NCBI RefSeq assembly: GCF_008124605.1
Contig: NZ_VRYN01000001.1
Coordinates: 902,711 to 966,710, forward strand
Length of the DNA: 64,000 nucleotides
Direction of reading: 5' to 3'
Source: Halobacterium salinarum DSM 3754
GTDB taxonomy: Archaea > Halobacteriota > Halobacteria > Halobacteriales > Halobacteriaceae
Part shown: positions 9,188 to 19,897 of the stretch, piece after piece
Layout of the letters: each line of letters opens with the position of its first letter
How positions within the stretch are numbered: position 1 is the stretch's first letter
Notes under the pieces: generated by a model
Seen by the model: only the letters and a program-made list of their open reading frames with translations
Told to the model about the DNA's origin: nothing
The model's database searches: none
Position numbers and translations under genes: made by a program

Positions 9188-12095
9188 CCGATTCCACCTC
9201 CCAGGCGGCGCCGTGCTCGGAGAGGTTCGTCGGCGGCTCCTCGACCTCCAGGAACTCGGCCTTCTGGGTGTCGCTGTCGAACTCCGAGTTCAGGATGCGG
9301 TCGGCGACGTGCTCGACGTCGATGTCGACCTCCTCGTTGGAGGACACCTGCACCGGACTGGTGCCGTCCTCCCCGAACTCGAACTGCACGATCGTGTCGC
9401 TGGTGTCCCGCACGGTGCCGTCGTACTGCGTCTCCAGCTCCGACAGCGCGTTGATCAGCCGGCGCTGCAGGTAGCCGGACTTCGACGTCCGGACTGCCGT
9501 GTCAACCAGCCCCTCGCGGCCCCCCATCGCGTGGAAGAAGAACTCCTTCGGGGTCAGCCCGCTGGTGTAGGAGTTCTCCACGAAGCCATGGGCCTCACTG
9601 GAGAGGTCGTTGGGCGCGAAATGGGAGAGCGTGCGGTCCTCGTAGCCGCGGTTGATGCGCTCGCCACGAACCGCCTGCTGGCCGACACACCCCGCCATCT
9701 GCGTGAGGTTCAACATCGACCCACGCGCGCCGGAGTTCGCCATCACGACCGCGGGGTTGTCCTCGTCGAAGTTCTCCTCGGCGACGTCCCCCGCGGAGTC
9801 CCGAGCCTTTCCGAGCGTCTGCATGATCTTCATCTCCAGGGTCTCGTCGACCGTGCGGCCGGGCAGGCTCTCTAGGTCCCCGTTCTCGTAGGTCTCGATG
9901 AGTTCCTGCACGCGGTCGTACGCCGACTGGATCGCCTCGTCGATGCGCTCGCGGGCCTCCGTCGACACCGTCTCGTCGTCGATGCCGATCGAGAACCCGA
10001 AGTGCATGATCGACCGCATCGCCAGCGACGCGACCTCGTTGATGAAGATGCGGGCGCGCGTGTTCCCGTGGACTTTCGTGATGGTGTCCACGATCTCACT
10101 GCCGTACTCCCCGACCTCGTCGTCGGCGATGGTGCCCTCCAAGAGCTGGCCGTCCTCGATGACGACGGTGTCACCGGTCGTGCCGGTGAACTCAAGCGAG
10201 AGGTCGTCGGGCAGCAACTCGGAGAAGATCTGGTGGCCGGTCCAGTACTGGTCGCCGTCCTCGTCGGTGCCGGCGGCCGCCGGCAGCTCGTCGATCCGGG
10301 TCTGCCGGAGCAGGTCCGACGCCTGCGTCTCGTTGAACCGCGGATTGTCGTTCGTGAGCAGGTACGTCCCGGAGATGTGGTCCTGGATCGCGCCGATGAT
10401 GTTCTCCCCGAACCGCGGGGAGAGGATCTGCTCTTGGACGCGCATCAGCACGCGCGCCTCGGCCCGCGCCTCCTCGTTCTGGAGGGCGTGCATGTTCATC
10501 TCGTCGCCGTCGAAGTCGGCGTTGTACGGCGGACAGACGACCGTATTCAGGCGGAACGTCTTGTACGGCATCACCACGACCTCGTGGGCCATGATCGACA
10601 TCCGGTGCAGCGACGGCTGCCGGTTGAAGATGATGATGTCGCCGTCGATGAGGTGGCGCTGGACCTCCCAGCCGGGCTCGACGCGCTCGGCGAGCTCCTC
10701 ACACACCTTCTCGGTGACGCGCACGCGACGGCCGTCGGGCCGGGTGACGTAGTTCGCGCCCGGATGCCCCTCGGGGCCGTTCCGGACGTAGCGTCGGGCG
10801 CGCTCGAGGTTCTGCTCGTTGACGACCATCGTCTGTGTCATCTCCGTCGCCACCCGATCCGGCACCCCGACCTCGTTCAGCGACAGCGTGGGGTCCGGCG
10901 AGATGACGGTCCGGGCGGAGAAGTTCACGCGTTTCCCCGAGAGGCTGCCGCGGAACCGCCCCTCTTTGCCCTTGAGGCGCTGGGATAGCGTCTTCAGCGG
11001 GCGGCCGGACCGGTGTCGCGCCGGCGGCGTCCCGCTGATCTCGTTGTCCATGAACGTCGTGACGTGGTACTGCAACAGCTCCCAGAGGTCCTCGATGATG
11101 AGCTGTGGCGCACCCGCCTCGCGGTTCTCCATGAACCGCTGGTTGATGCGGATGATGTCCACCAGCTTGTGCGTGAGGTCGTCCTCGCTGCGCTGGCCGT
11201 TGTCAAGCGTGATCGACGGTCGCGCCGTCACCGGCGGCACCGGTAGCACCGTCAGGATCATCCACTCGGGCCGACTGCGGTCCGAGTTCACGCCCAGCGC
11301 TTCGAGGTCCTCGCCGGGGATGTCCTCGAACCAGTCCCGGATGTCCGACGGCATCAGCTTGTTCATGTCCTCGGTGGTGAGGTCCGCGCCGATGGCCGTC
11401 TCGATGGCCTCACGGTCCTCGCGGCGCGGCCGGAACTCCCCGGAGAGGATCTCGTTGATCCGGCTGATGTCGATGTCGGTCTGCTCGGCGAGCTCCTGGG
11501 GGCTCACGCCAGCGTCGTCCTCGTCCTCGTCGGGCTGCATCGACGCCGCGATGCGCTCGCTGTAATCCGACGCCAACACCTGCTGGACCTCGTAGTACGT
11601 CGTCGGCTTCTCGTGTTTGACGTCGTACTGGACCTCCCCGCAGTGCGGGCAGTGGTCTTTCTTGCGGGCCTCACGGATCGCCGCCGTCATCACGTCAGAG
11701 ACGTCCTGGCGGAGGCTCCGCGTCCGATCGAGGTTCTCCCGGTACTCGTCTTTCTCCTCCTCGGTGAGCAGCAGGCTCGCGCACTCCCGACACGTCCCAC
11801 GCAGGAGCCGGCGGATGAGCTTCGAGAACCCCACGTGAATCACCGGGGCCGCGAGCTCGATGTGGCCGAAGTGGCCGTTGCAGCCGCCCGAGCGCTGCCC
11901 ACACGTCTTGCACTCCAGGCCCGGATCGATGACGCCCAGCCGGGGGTCCATCAGCCCCATGTCGATCGGGAAGCCGTCGTCGTCGTACGTGTCCGCCGTG
12001 ATGACTTTCGTGGCGGACATGTCGCGGTACTCCTCTGGGTCCATCAGCCCGAAGCTGATTTCGCCGATTTCCTTGGGGGCTTGTCCTGCACTCAT
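9180..12095 (-). CDS. rpoA1: DNA-directed RNA polymerase subunit A'
   Basis: N-terminal part of the largest polymerase subunit, 971 residues. The catalytic magnesium-binding loop [10 protein letters not shown] is present with the first Asp at residue 527. An N-terminal zinc-binding segment ([17 protein letters not shown]) and a second Cys cluster ([10 protein letters not shown]) are visible, as is the bridge-helix region further on. The open frame extends upstream to 12,275, but the ATG at 12,095, giving [18 protein letters not shown], is the real start because it begins at the conserved domain and shares one base with the rpoB1 stop (TAATG). Fourth gene of the polymerase operon. Confidence 0.98.
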   Translation of the reverse strand: MSAGQAPKEIGEISFGLMDPEEYRDMSATKVITADTYDDDGFPIDMGLMDPRLGVIDPGLECKTCGQRSGGCNGHFGHIELAAPVIHVGFSKLIRRLLRGTCRECASLLLTEEEKDEYRENLDRTRSLRQDVSDVMTAAIREARKKDHCPHCGEVQYDVKHEKPTTYYEVQQVLASDYSERIAASMQPDEDEDDAGVSPQELAEQTDIDISRINEILSGEFRPRREDREAIETAIGADLTTEDMNKLMPSDIRDWFEDIPGEDLEALGVNSDRSRPEWMILTVLPVPPVTARPSITLDNGQRSEDDLTHKLVDIIRINQRFMENREAGAPQLIIEDLWELLQYHVTTFMDNEISGTPPARHRSGRPLKTLSQRLKGKEGRFRGSLSGKRVNFSARTVISPDPTLSLNEVGVPDRVATEMTQTMVVNEQNLERARRYVRNGPEGHPGANYVTRPDGRRVRVTEKVCEELAERVEPGWEVQRHLIDGDIIIFNRQPSLHRMSIMAHEVVVMPYKTFRLNTVVCPPYNADFDGDEMNMHALQNEEARAEARVLMRVQEQILSPRFGENIIGAIQDHISGTYLLTNDNPRFNETQASDLLRQTRIDELPAAAGTDEDGDQYWTGHQIFSELLPDDLSLEFTGTTGDTVVIEDGQLLEGTIADDEVGEYGSEIVDTITKVHGNTRARIFINEVASLAMRSIMHFGFSIGIDDETVSTEARERIDEAIQSAYDRVQELIETYENGDLESLPGRTVDETLEMKIMQTLGKARDSAGDVAEENFDEDNPAVVMANSGARGSMLNLTQMAGCVGQQAVRGERINRGYEDRTLSHFAPNDLSSEAHGFVENSYTSGLTPKEFFFHAMGGREGLVDTAVRTSKSGYLQRRLINALSELETQYDGTVRDTSDTIVQFEFGEDGTSPVQVSSNEEVDIDVEHVADRILNSEFDSDTQKAEFLEVEEPPTNLSEHGAAWEVESDD

Positions 12096-13921
12096 TACAC
12101 TGCCTCCTCCAGTTCCAGGCGCGGCGCGATGCCGAGCGCCTTCATCTCGTCGAGTAGAAGCTTGAATGCGTAACTCATCTCGATGCTGTGTACGTCGGTC
12201 TCCTCCTCGCAGTTCGGACAGTACACCCGGCGCTGCTCGTAGTTCTCCACGGCCGTCATGCCGCAGTTCCCACACACGTGGATCTCCTCGCGGTCCGAGG
12301 AATCAAGCAGGCGCTCTTTGAGCACCATCGCCGCGCCGTGCCCGATGACGGTGTCACGCTCCATCTCACCGACCCGCAGTCCGCCCTCGCGGGCGCGACC
12401 CTCGGTGGGTTGTCGGGTCAGCACCTGCACCGGCCCCTTCGACCGGGCGTGGAGCTTGTTCGACACCATGTGGTAGAGCTTGTGGTAGAAGATCGTCCCC
12501 ACGAAGATCTCGGCCTCGATTTTCTCCCCGGACACCCCGGAGTACATGACCTCCTTGCCGGAGGATTTGAAGCCGCGGTCTTCGAGCGTGCCACGGATCT
12601 CGTCCTCGCCCTCGCCAGTGAACGGCGTGCCGTCGACGGACCGCCCGTCCAGCGACCCCGCCTTCCCGCCGAGCATCTCCAGCACGTGGCCGACCGTCAT
12701 CCGCGACGGCAACGCGTGGGGGTTCAACACGAGGTCCGGCACCACGCCTTCCTGCGTGAACGGCATGTCCTCCTGGGGCGCGAGGTGGCCGACGACGCCC
12801 TTCTGGCCGTGTCGGCTCGCGAACTTGTCGCCGAGTTCCGGGATGCGCTCGTCGCGCACGGAGACTTTCGCGAGCTTCGAGCCGTCCTCGCCCTCCATCA
12901 GCGTCACCGTGTCGACGACGCCGTCCTCGCCCGACCGCATCGTCACCGACGTCTCGCGGCGCTTCTGCGGGCTCAGCCCGCCCATGTCCTCGGGTTCTTC
13001 GAGGAACCGCGGCGGACTCGTCTTCCCCAACAGCACCGACGAATCGTCGACTTTCGTCTCGGGGTTCACCAGGCCGTCGTCGTCGAGGTGCGTGTACGCG
13101 TCCTCACCGCGTGCGCCCCGCACGTCGTCGCCGGGGATCTCGAAGCGGTCTTCCTGGCCGCCAGGGTAGCGGCGCTCCTCGCCCTCGTACGTGCGGAAGA
13201 AATGCGACCGGGAGAGCGCGCGCTCCACGGACCCCTTGTTCATGACCAGGGCGTCCTCGATGTTGAACCCCTCGTAGGACATCACGGCGACGACGAAGTT
13301 CTGGCCCGCCGGCCGGTCGTCGTAGCCGATCTGCTCGGTCGTCTGGGTGTTCACCATCGCCTTCTGCGGGTAATGCAGGAGGTGTTGGCGGGTGTCCGGC
13401 CGGATGCGGTAGTTCGCCGCCGGCAGCCCCAGACTCTGTTTCATCATCCCCGCCCCCATCGTAATCCGGGGGCTGGCGTTGTGCTCGGGGTACGGGATCA
13501 TCCCCGCACCGATCCCGAAGATGAGCTGCGGGTCGATTTCGAGGTGCGTGTGGTCGGCCGTGAGCTCCTCCTCCTCGACGCCCACGAGGATGTCCTCTTC
13601 CTCCTCGGCGTCGATGAACTCGACTTTCCCAGCCTCAACGAGGTCCTCGAAGTCGATGTCGCCGTTCTTGACGGCCTCCACTTCCTCCTGGGTGACCACC
13701 GGCTCGCCGTTCTCCACGACCAGCAACGGCCGGCGCGCCCGGCCAGCGTCCGCGTTCACGATGACCTCACCGGTGCGGTCCCTGACCGAGACGTTCACCA
13801 TCTCGGAGACCTCACCGCGGCGGCGCGCCTCCCGGATCTGTTCTGCTAACTCTTCGGGGTTCTCGTGTGTTCCAACCAGACTCCCGTTGACGTAGACTTT
13901 GGCTTCGCGTTCCGTACTCAT
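12095..13921 (-). CDS. rpoB1: DNA-directed RNA polymerase subunit B'
   Basis: C-terminal half of the archaeal second-largest subunit, 608 residues. Landmarks are [15 protein letters not shown] (active-site region), the hybrid-binding segment [13 protein letters not shown], and a C-terminal zinc site [22 protein letters not shown] reduced here to its four cysteines. The frame is open further upstream; the ATG at 13,921 ([13 protein letters not shown]) was chosen because it is one base after the rpoB2 stop and starts the conserved part. The B subunit is split between this gene and rpoB2, as in methanogens and halophiles. Confidence 0.98.
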   Translation of the reverse strand: MSTEREAKVYVNGSLVGTHENPEELAEQIREARRRGEVSEMVNVSVRDRTGEVIVNADAGRARRPLLVVENGEPVVTQEEVEAVKNGDIDFEDLVEAGKVEFIDAEEEEDILVGVEEEELTADHTHLEIDPQLIFGIGAGMIPYPEHNASPRITMGAGMMKQSLGLPAANYRIRPDTRQHLLHYPQKAMVNTQTTEQIGYDDRPAGQNFVVAVMSYEGFNIEDALVMNKGSVERALSRSHFFRTYEGEERRYPGGQEDRFEIPGDDVRGARGEDAYTHLDDDGLVNPETKVDDSSVLLGKTSPPRFLEEPEDMGGLSPQKRRETSVTMRSGEDGVVDTVTLMEGEDGSKLAKVSVRDERIPELGDKFASRHGQKGVVGHLAPQEDMPFTQEGVVPDLVLNPHALPSRMTVGHVLEMLGGKAGSLDGRSVDGTPFTGEGEDEIRGTLEDRGFKSSGKEVMYSGVSGEKIEAEIFVGTIFYHKLYHMVSNKLHARSKGPVQVLTRQPTEGRAREGGLRVGEMERDTVIGHGAAMVLKERLLDSSDREEIHVCGNCGMTAVENYEQRRVYCPNCEEETDVHSIEMSYAFKLLLDEMKALGIAPRLELEEAV

Positions 13922-13922
13922 G

Positions 13923-15494
13923 TTAGTCGTCCGCGGACGTCGTCGATGTCGTTTCCATGCTGATGCCGGGGATTCCCTCCACACCCATCGAGGACAGCTC
14001 CTGTTTGAGGTCCCGCTCGTCGTCGACGTCCTGTGAGAGCTCCATCGCCTGCGCGAAGTTCTTCACCAGCCCACAGTTCGGGCCTTCCGGCGTCTCGGAC
14101 GGACAGATGCGCCCCCACTGGGTGGCGTGTAGGTCCCGCGCTTCGAAGTGCGGCTGGGAGCGGCTGAGCGGACTGCGCAGGCGGCGCAGGTGGCTGAGCA
14201 CACCCATGAAGTCGGTGCGGTCGACGAGCTGACTCACGCCGGACCGCCCACCAACCCAGTTCCCGGTCGCAATCGGGTGTTCGAGGCGCTCGGTCAACAC
14301 GTCGGACCGAACCACCGTGTTCACCGTGAGTTCGCGGTTCCGCATGTTCGCGCGCTCCAGCTGGTATTTCACGTCACGCGCGAGCTTGTTCAGCGCCGTT
14401 CGGAACAGGTCTTTCATCAGGTCTCCGGAGACCTTCAGGCGCTTGTTCGCGTAGTGGTCCTTGTCGTCGGCCTCGCGGCGGCCGAGCGCCAACTCGAAGC
14501 ACGCCTCGGCCATCCGGCAGAGGTAGTACGCCTTGTTGATGCGTGTCTCCTCTTCCTCGACGCCGTCCTCGTGGAGGTGTGGGAGGAGATAGCGGTCGAT
14601 GACGTAGTTCGCGCGCTTGAGCTGGTAGTTCTTTCCCTGCCCGGAGGCGACGCGCTGGCCCAGGTCCTCGATGGCTTCCTCCTGGGTCTGGACGTCGGCT
14701 TCCTCCAGGTTCTCCAGCATGAACTTCACGATCTCGGGGTCCTCGCTGACCCGGTGGACGATCTCCTCGTCGGACTCCAACCCGAGCGCGCGCACGAGCG
14801 TTACGAAGCTGATCGACCCGGAGACTGACGGGAACGACACCTCAAGCAGGCCCTCGCGGTTGCGCTCGACGAGCACGAGCGCGCGGTAGCCGCGGCGCTG
14901 GCTGAACGTCTTCGCCACCTGAATTTCGTCGCCGTACTTGGAGTCGTACTCGGCGAGGATCTTGTTCGGCGCGAGGTCCTCGCTGGTCATCAACACGCGC
15001 TCGCTGCCGTTGATGATGAAATACCCCCCGGGGTCGGCCGGGTCCTCACCGATCTCGATGAGTTCCTCGTCGCTGAACCCGGAAATGTTGCATTTGTCCG
15101 AGCCCACCATGATGGGCATCCGACCGACCTTCGTTTCGGTCGTGTCGAGGACACGCTCCTCTTCTTCCTCGCCACCACGCACGATGCTCATCTCCATGAA
15201 CACGGGCGCCGAGTACGTGATGTTCCGCAGCCGCGCTTCCTGTGGGTACAGCAGCTCCTCGCTGCCGTCGGCCTCCCTGACGCGGGGCGTGACGGCTCGA
15301 ACGTCACCGAGCTCAACCCACACCGGCTCTTCGTCCTCTTTGTCGCCGATGTCCGTCTCGATGCGTTCTTTCTCGGTGACGACATCCTGCATGCCGTGTT
15401 CGAGGAACGCGTTGTACGAGCGGAAGTGGTGTTCGGCGAGGCGTTCTTTCGAGAAGTACGATTCGGACAGTTCGCGTTTGTCTTCCTGTAGCAT
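13923..15494 (-). CDS. rpoB2: DNA-directed RNA polymerase subunit B''
   Basis: N-terminal half of the second-largest subunit, 523 residues. It includes the lobe and protrusion domains ([21 protein letters not shown], then [28 protein letters not shown]) and ends in the fork region ([25 protein letters not shown]). The start is directly after the rpoH stop with no spacer, and its stop is one base from the rpoB1 start, so translation is coupled along the operon. Confidence 0.98.
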   Translation of the reverse strand: MLQEDKRELSESYFSKERLAEHHFRSYNAFLEHGMQDVVTEKERIETDIGDKEDEEPVWVELGDVRAVTPRVREADGSEELLYPQEARLRNITYSAPVFMEMSIVRGGEEEEERVLDTTETKVGRMPIMVGSDKCNISGFSDEELIEIGEDPADPGGYFIINGSERVLMTSEDLAPNKILAEYDSKYGDEIQVAKTFSQRRGYRALVLVERNREGLLEVSFPSVSGSISFVTLVRALGLESDEEIVHRVSEDPEIVKFMLENLEEADVQTQEEAIEDLGQRVASGQGKNYQLKRANYVIDRYLLPHLHEDGVEEEETRINKAYYLCRMAEACFELALGRREADDKDHYANKRLKVSGDLMKDLFRTALNKLARDVKYQLERANMRNRELTVNTVVRSDVLTERLEHPIATGNWVGGRSGVSQLVDRTDFMGVLSHLRRLRSPLSRSQPHFEARDLHATQWGRICPSETPEGPNCGLVKNFAQAMELSQDVDDERDLKQELSSMGVEGIPGISMETTSTTSADD

Positions 15495-15722
15495 CTATTC
15501 GATCACCAGTCGGTACACGACGGCTTCGTCTGTGGTTCGCGAGTCCCGAACGATCTCCACGACGTCCCCGATTTCGGCGTTGTCGGGCAGCGCTGGATCC
15601 TTGTATTTGATCTTCGGAAGCTCCGTGCGGTCGATGTCGTAGTCCGCAAGCACTCCGTCGAGTGTCTCCTCATCGAGGACGGTGTGCTCGGGTACGAGTT
15701 CGTGTTGGCTTACGTCTACCAT
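15495..15722 (-). CDS. rpoH: DNA-directed RNA polymerase subunit H
   Basis: Small subunit homologous to the C-terminal domain of eukaryotic Rpb5, 75 residues. It begins [19 protein letters not shown] and contains the family segment [29 protein letters not shown]. The frame is open further upstream, but the ATG at 15,722 fits the family length of about 75-80. It is the first gene of the polymerase operon and lies about 40 bases behind the predicted transcription start. Confidence 0.97.
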
Positions 15723-15787
15723 GGGTGCACCTGCGTGGGGGGAGAACTGACTCTCACGAGATACTACAGGCCAGTTGCTGCCCACAG

Positions 15788-15796
15788 CATTTAAGC
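15788..15796 (-). promoter_or_regulatory. TATA box of the RNA polymerase operon
   Basis: Minus-strand GCTTAAATG. Transcription would start near 15,765, leaving a leader of about 43 nt before rpoH. It is the only strong TATA element ahead of the rpoH-B2-B1-A1-A2-nusA run. Confidence 0.65.
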
Positions 15797-15901
15797 CTTG
15801 TCAACCACGGGGCGCGCGAACGGCGACACGACAGCGATACACACACAGCCCGCGATTGGAAAGTCTTAATACTATACCCCGGATACGAATGAGTGCAGCC
15901 A

Positions 15902-15974
15902 GCCCGGATGGTGTAGTGGCCCATCATACAACCCTGTCACGGTTGTGACGCGGGTTCAAATCCCGCTCCGGGCG
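15902..15974 (+). tRNA. tRNA-Asp (GTC)
   Basis: The acceptor stem GCCCGGA pairs with TCCGGGC, followed by discriminator G; CCA is not encoded. The anticodon stem CAACC/GGTTG encloses loop CTGTCAC with anticodon GTC, and the T arm CGGGTTCAAATCCCG is complete. No intron. A TATA-like run CTTAATACTATA at about 15,865-15,876 lies about 30 bases upstream on the same strand, so the tRNA has its own promoter, divergent from rpoH. Confidence 0.97.
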
Positions 15975-16062
15975 CTTTCTCCGTTCCGCTACTCGAACAG
16001 CGCCGCGTCCGTTCCCAACCCCTCCTGTCTCGATCCACGCCAACCGACGGGACCAGGCCGGG

Positions 16063-16983
16063 CTAGCGGTCGCCGGCGAACCGGCCCGTGATGTCGTATT
16101 CATTGCCGGTGAGAACGAACGCCACGTCCTCGATGACGCCGCCCAGCTCCGGCACGATACGCAGCAGCGCCAGCGTCAACACGACGAGCACCACGACAGA
16201 CAGCGACTGCGCAAGCACGCGATCCGCGAACAGATACGACACCCGGTTGGGGTTGTCCGTCGGGAACAACGCAAACACCACGCCTTCGATAACATCCCCG
16301 CCGAACCACTGGTTGCCGTGTGCGATCGCGATGAACACGACACGCACCAGGTTCATGCCGTAGATCAGCGGGATCGCCACCCCCAGTGCGCGCAGCCTGC
16401 GCCGCATCGGCGCGTCGACGGCCGCCACGAGCCCGCCGACGATGCTCATGCTTCCGATCCCCGTACACGCCAGTAGCACTGTCGTGGGGAACCCCCAGGG
16501 TTCGCCGGTCACGACGTTCGTCCCGTGGAACGCGAACTTCGCAGGGTAGCCGTGGTAGCTCGTGGCGACCTCGATCGCCGGGTGGTAGCCGAGTTGGCCC
16601 ATGATCCACGCGGCGTGGTGTGTCGTCGTGAGGATCGCCCACCGCCGCAGCGGCTCGATCGTCTGGAACGGAATGTAGAGCAGCCCCATGACCGCGATCG
16701 CGCGGGTCAGTGTCGCCAGCGACTTCCGGCCGCTGGCCACGAGGTACGCCGTGTAGAGGCACGCGGGCACGGCCGCTGCAGCGAGTGCGCCCTCGATGAG
16801 TGACTGCTGCACGAACAGGAAGTGTTCGATGAGCAGGCCCCAGAACAGCCCGAACACGGCCCACGCGCCGACGGCGGCGTACCGCCGCAACGCCTCGTGG
16901 TCGTCGCTGGCCGCGTCGATCAGGGCGCTCGTTGCGAACGCCGCGACGACAACCCATGCGAGCGCGTCTGTCGCTGCAGTCAT
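16063..16983 (-). CDS. artA: Archaeosortase A
   Basis: Integral membrane transpeptidase-like enzyme that cleaves PGF-CTERM tails of surface proteins and links them to a lipid. The 306-residue protein has about eight hydrophobic segments. The exosortase/archaeosortase active-site set is present: Cys173 in ACTGIGSM, Arg214 in MNLVRVVF, and a third basic position at Arg255 (FADRVL). These match the Cys/Arg/Arg triad known for Haloferax volcanii ArtA in kind and nearly in position. At least two proteins encoded within the next 10 kb (19,898 and Csg) end in PGF-CTERM tails, so enzyme and substrates cluster. Start ATG at 16,983. Confidence 0.95.
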   Translation of the reverse strand: MTAATDALAWVVVAAFATSALIDAASDDHEALRRYAAVGAWAVFGLFWGLLIEHFLFVQQSLIEGALAAAAVPACLYTAYLVASGRKSLATLTRAIAVMGLLYIPFQTIEPLRRWAILTTTHHAAWIMGQLGYHPAIEVATSYHGYPAKFAFHGTNVVTGEPWGFPTTVLLACTGIGSMSIVGGLVAAVDAPMRRRLRALGVAIPLIYGMNLVRVVFIAIAHGNQWFGGDVIEGVVFALFPTDNPNRVSYLFADRVLAQSLSVVVLVVLTLALLRIVPELGGVIEDVAFVLTGNEYDITGRFAGDR

Positions 16984-17001
16984 GGTTGCTGGTCCGAGCG
17001 A

Positions 17002-17026
17002 AACACGCCCCGTCTATAGGCGTGTT
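17002..17026 (-). promoter_or_regulatory. Perfect inverted repeat around the artA TATA box
   Basis: Arms AACACGCC (17,002-17,009) and GGCGTGTT (17,019-17,026) flank CCGTCTATA, which contains the minus-strand TATA core CTATAGAC. The core lies about 33 bases before the artA ATG. A dimeric repressor bound here would block TBP. Arms and spacing are read directly; regulation is inferred. Confidence 0.6.
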
Positions 17027-17198
17027 GGTGTCTGTGGGTGGCCAGTCGCTGCGGTCGTCTCGTCATCGACCATTATCATAACTTGGCTTATACATAGCTT
17101 TTTCTACAGGCATCCATATCTCAGTTATACGACCTTTCATAACGTATCACGATGGATGCTGAATAATTCCAATTCTACACCATCTCAATAAAATCAAC

Positions 17199-17207
17199 AT
17201 TTATATA
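17199..17207 (+). promoter_or_regulatory. TATA box of the secreted protein at 17,231
   Basis: ATTTATATA in an unusually AT-rich stretch (about 17,070-17,220). Its centre is about 28 bases before the ATG at 17,231, so the message is expected to be leaderless. The rest of the 247-bp gap holds the artA promoter and no gene. Confidence 0.65.
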
Positions 17208-17230
17208 TTGTTAGGTTGTTGTCCGGGATT

Positions 17231-18460
17231 ATGATGGGAAACAGCCACATGGATTCCCGCGCGCTGAAAGCGTTAATTATGACGGCCGTCGTCTGCCTGT
17301 CGGCCGTCGCGGCTGCTGGCGTCGTGTCCGCAGACAACGGCCTGAAAGTCACTGTTTCAGACGTGACCGTCTCTGATGACGAGCCTGAGACTGGTGACAC
17401 GATTACTGTCACGCCGACCGTGCGCCACTCCAGTTCCAGCGATGGAGCGTTCGAGATCACGCAAGTGACCCTCTCCGGCGACGGCGGAAACCTGGCAAAG
17501 GTCAGTGATTTGGGAACGATCGCCGGCGGCGAGTCGATCGACGTGCCGCTTCGCACGTCCTTCGACTCAGCTGGTGACAAAGAACTCACAGTCACCGTTC
17601 GCGGTGTCCAGACCGACAGTGACGGGGTCACCCGCAGCATCGATTCCGTCGACTACCCGGTGTACGTCTCGGTCTCGGAGCCGTCCTCGTCGTCACCACC
17701 CGAACCTCGCCTTCAGATCGACGCGCAGTCCGCGGTCGCGGGCACCGACACGCCGGTCACCGTTACGGTCTCGAACGGCGAAGAGGACCCGCTCACGGAC
17801 CTGTCGCTCGACCTCGAAGCGACCAACCAGAACCTCGACACTGAGACGCGCCTGAAGCCGGTGCTCGGCACCGAGAACATCACCCAGTTCGAATTCGATA
17901 TCCGGCCCGAACGCACCGGGACGATCGACCTCAAGGCATCGCTTGAAACCAGCGACGCCGCAGTCAACACGTCGAAATCCATCGACGTCGATGCGCTCCG
18001 AACCGACGTCCGCGTCGACGCAACAGTCATCGAAGAGAACGACTCGAAGTTCCTCCAGTATCGCCTCATCAACCTCGGTAACGCAGCCGTCAACGACGTG
18101 ACCACGGTCGGCACCGACGACGTCGGTCCGGCACCCGCGGCCGCGTTCGGGACCGTCGACGCCGCCCACTCACAGACGGTGACTGTTCCCACTACGCTGG
18201 ACGCCGACACCACGCTCTCGCTTCACACTGAGTACCAGGTCGGCGGGGAGTCCTACGACAGCTCGCAGTCCGTCCAGGTCTCCAGCTCCTCGATGTCGAT
18301 CGCACCAGCCACGGCCCAGCCGAACCAGTCGGCACAGCAGTTCTCGCTGACGCCCGGCTCTATCACTTCGCTGTCCGGCTCTGTCGCCGCGCTTCTCGTG
18401 TTGGGATCGCTGGGCGGGCTTGGCGTGATCGCGTTCCGCCGGTTCCGCGACGGCGAATAA
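17231..18460 (+). CDS. Secreted membrane-anchored protein with CARDB/COG1361-like domains
   Basis: About 409 residues. A signal peptide (hydrophobic run ALIMTAVVCLSAVAAAGVVSA) is followed by immunoglobulin-like beta domains, a Ser-rich low-complexity tail, and a C-terminal transmembrane helix (AALLVLGSLGGLGVIAF) ending in RRFRDGE. No PGF motif is present, so anchoring is probably by the helix itself. The first domain (VSDVTVSDDEPETGDTI, then VTLSGDGG, GESIDVPL, VRGVQTDSDG) is clearly paralogous to that of the protein at 26,524 in the ABC operon. The TTG at 17,216 is open in frame, but ATG at 17,231 or 17,234 fits the TATA spacing. Function unknown; a surface or S-layer-associated role is inferred from architecture and neighbours. 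Confidence 0.88.
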   Translation: MMGNSHMDSRALKALIMTAVVCLSAVAAAGVVSADNGLKVTVSDVTVSDDEPETGDTITVTPTVRHSSSSDGAFEITQVTLSGDGGNLAKVSDLGTIAGGESIDVPLRTSFDSAGDKELTVTVRGVQTDSDGVTRSIDSVDYPVYVSVSEPSSSSPPEPRLQIDAQSAVAGTDTPVTVTVSNGEEDPLTDLSLDLEATNQNLDTETRLKPVLGTENITQFEFDIRPERTGTIDLKASLETSDAAVNTSKSIDVDALRTDVRVDATVIEENDSKFLQYRLINLGNAAVNDVTTVGTDDVGPAPAAAFGTVDAAHSQTVTVPTTLDADTTLSLHTEYQVGGESYDSSQSVQVSSSSMSIAPATAQPNQSAQQFSLTPGSITSLSGSVAALLVLGSLGGLGVIAFRRFRDGE

Positions 18461-18499
18461 CCGCTCCTCCTGTTTTCTGCCGTCCTGTTCCGTGTCCCG

Positions 18500-18910
18500 C
18501 TACTCCGTCGCGTACAAGAACACGGCACACGCCGCCAGCACGGCTTCGGCTGCCTTCGAAATCACGGCCGTCGTATTGAGTGTGTTGCCCATGTAGAAGG
18601 CGTCCACGCTGAACCCCTGGAACACGAACAACGAGACGATCGTGGTGAGCGCGTACGCCGCCGCCACGAGATACAGCGCCTCGCGCCAGTAGCTGCTCAC
18701 GTAGACGGCGCCGCCAGCCAGGAACCCGACGCCGTTCAACACGAACAGGATCGCCAACTGCTGGTTCAACCCAGCGATCTGATTGCCCAACTGGAGATGG
18801 ATGACCCCTGTGACGATCGCCGCCAGCAGTGCGAGGTAGCCGACCGCGTGTGTCGGGAGTGCGATGATCGACGCCGCCTCCCGGCTCGCCGTGCGTGATT
18901 GCTGTGACAT
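18500..18910 (-). CDS. Small four-helix membrane protein
   Basis: Protein of 136 residues with four predicted membrane helices (YLALLAAIVTGVIHL, LAILFVLNGVGFLAGGAVYV, ALYLVAAAYALTTIVSLFVF, AVISKAAEAVLAACAVFLY). No catalytic motif seen. The ATG at 18,910 gives MSQQSRTASREAAS; a GTG six bases further upstream is also in frame. A TATA-like ATTACATAG at about 18,932-18,940 places transcription start close to the ATG, so a leaderless message is likely. It lies next to the TetR-type regulator gene, transcribed in the same direction and starting 63 bp after it, so the regulator may control it. I do not recognise a named function. Confidence 0.8.
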   Translation of the reverse strand: MSQQSRTASREAASIIALPTHAVGYLALLAAIVTGVIHLQLGNQIAGLNQQLAILFVLNGVGFLAGGAVYVSSYWREALYLVAAAYALTTIVSLFVFQGFSVDAFYMGNTLNTTAVISKAAEAVLAACAVFLYATE

Positions 18911-18973
18911 ACCCACAACGTGTTGCCCGTTCTATGTAATAGTTTGTGCGCCACGTAGCACGCACGAGCAGGG

Positions 18974-19597
18974 TTACGCCACTAACACCGCTTCGAGATA
19001 CGCGTGGGTCGCTTCCCGCACCGGCGTCAGGTCAGTCGTCATCGTGACTCGGCGTGTGAACACGCCGGTCAACAGCGTCGAGATGAACGACGCCACTTGC
19101 GTCGGATCGACGTCGCGGAACTCTCCCGCGTCCACGCCACGCTGGATGATCTCCGCGATGTGCTCCTGTTGGATCCGGTCGATCGTCGTGATCTGTTCGC
19201 GGTAGTCGTCGTCGTGGACTGCCTGCGCGCGGATCTGAATGAACGCCCGGATCGTCCCATCCGTCGGCGGCGACAACGCCGTGGCATCCGATCCGGCGTG
19301 GTGTCCGAACACCACCTCGTCGATGAACCGTCGCAGCTGCTGGAGAGGATCCTCGTCGTCGGACTGAACGATCCGGTACCGAAGCTCCTCGACGACGTAA
19401 TCGACGAGCGCGAGCAACAGCGTGTCTTTCTCCGCGTAGTGATGGTAGACCGACGCCTTCTGCAGGCCGACCTCCTCGGCGATCCGATTCATCGACAGCC
19501 CAGCGTAGCCGTCCCGCTGGAGCACGAGAAACGCCGCCCGGAGGATCTCCTCGCGTGTGTCTTCTGGAGGCCCCGCAAAGGGACTATCGCCGTTCAT
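18974..19597 (-). CDS. TetR/AcrR-family transcriptional regulator
   Basis: About 207 residues. The N-terminal helix-turn-helix is classical for the family: TREEILRAAFLVLQRDGYAGLSMNRIAEE followed by VGLQKASVYHHYAEKDTLLLAL, here quoted in parts. The C-terminal half is an all-alpha ligand-binding domain. The frame is open upstream to 19,759, but the ATG at 19,597 (MNGDSPFAGPPEDTR) sits at the right distance before the HTH. A TATA-like minus-strand CAAAATACT near 19,617-19,625 predicts a start at or just before this ATG. Target genes are unknown; the downstream membrane protein and the divergent surface-protein gene are the nearest candidates. Confidence 0.92.
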   Translation of the reverse strand: MNGDSPFAGPPEDTREEILRAAFLVLQRDGYAGLSMNRIAEEVGLQKASVYHHYAEKDTLLLALVDYVVEELRYRIVQSDDEDPLQQLRRFIDEVVFGHHAGSDATALSPPTDGTIRAFIQIRAQAVHDDDYREQITTIDRIQQEHIAEIIQRGVDAGEFRDVDPTQVASFISTLLTGVFTRRVTMTTDLTPVREATHAYLEAVLVA

Positions 19598-19897
19598 ACT
19601 GATAGTTACGAGAGTAGTATTTTGAAGGTGCTGATTACCGACCCCCACGTTCGCCCCTGCCCTCGTCGCTGTCAGGTCTGTTCTCTGTCGGGTTGCCGTC
19701 CGCTCCGTCGTTGTGGCCGACTGTCGGCGGGGTTCCGAGCGCCCAAAGTATTTACCCACCCGACTGCGTCCTCTAGATATCCCCTCTCACGGACGACCGC
19801 GCCCGTCCGCTGCGGCTCCACAGATGGACACGATCAAATAACAGGGCCGCGAACCACCGCACTAGATCGGGTGGCGCACCTGGAGACGCTCTCATCC
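19598..19897. other. Intergenic region between TetR gene and surface-protein gene
   Basis: Three hundred bases between divergent genes. It holds the TetR-gene promoter near its left end. I see no convincing ORF and no clear TATA box close to 19,898; the AT-rich GATCAAATAA at about 19,833 is one candidate for the rightward promoter. Confidence 0.5.

Noticed and set aside
12188..13849. 553-codon plus-strand ORF opposite rpoB1
   Set aside because: Shadow of the RNA polymerase gene; no motif.
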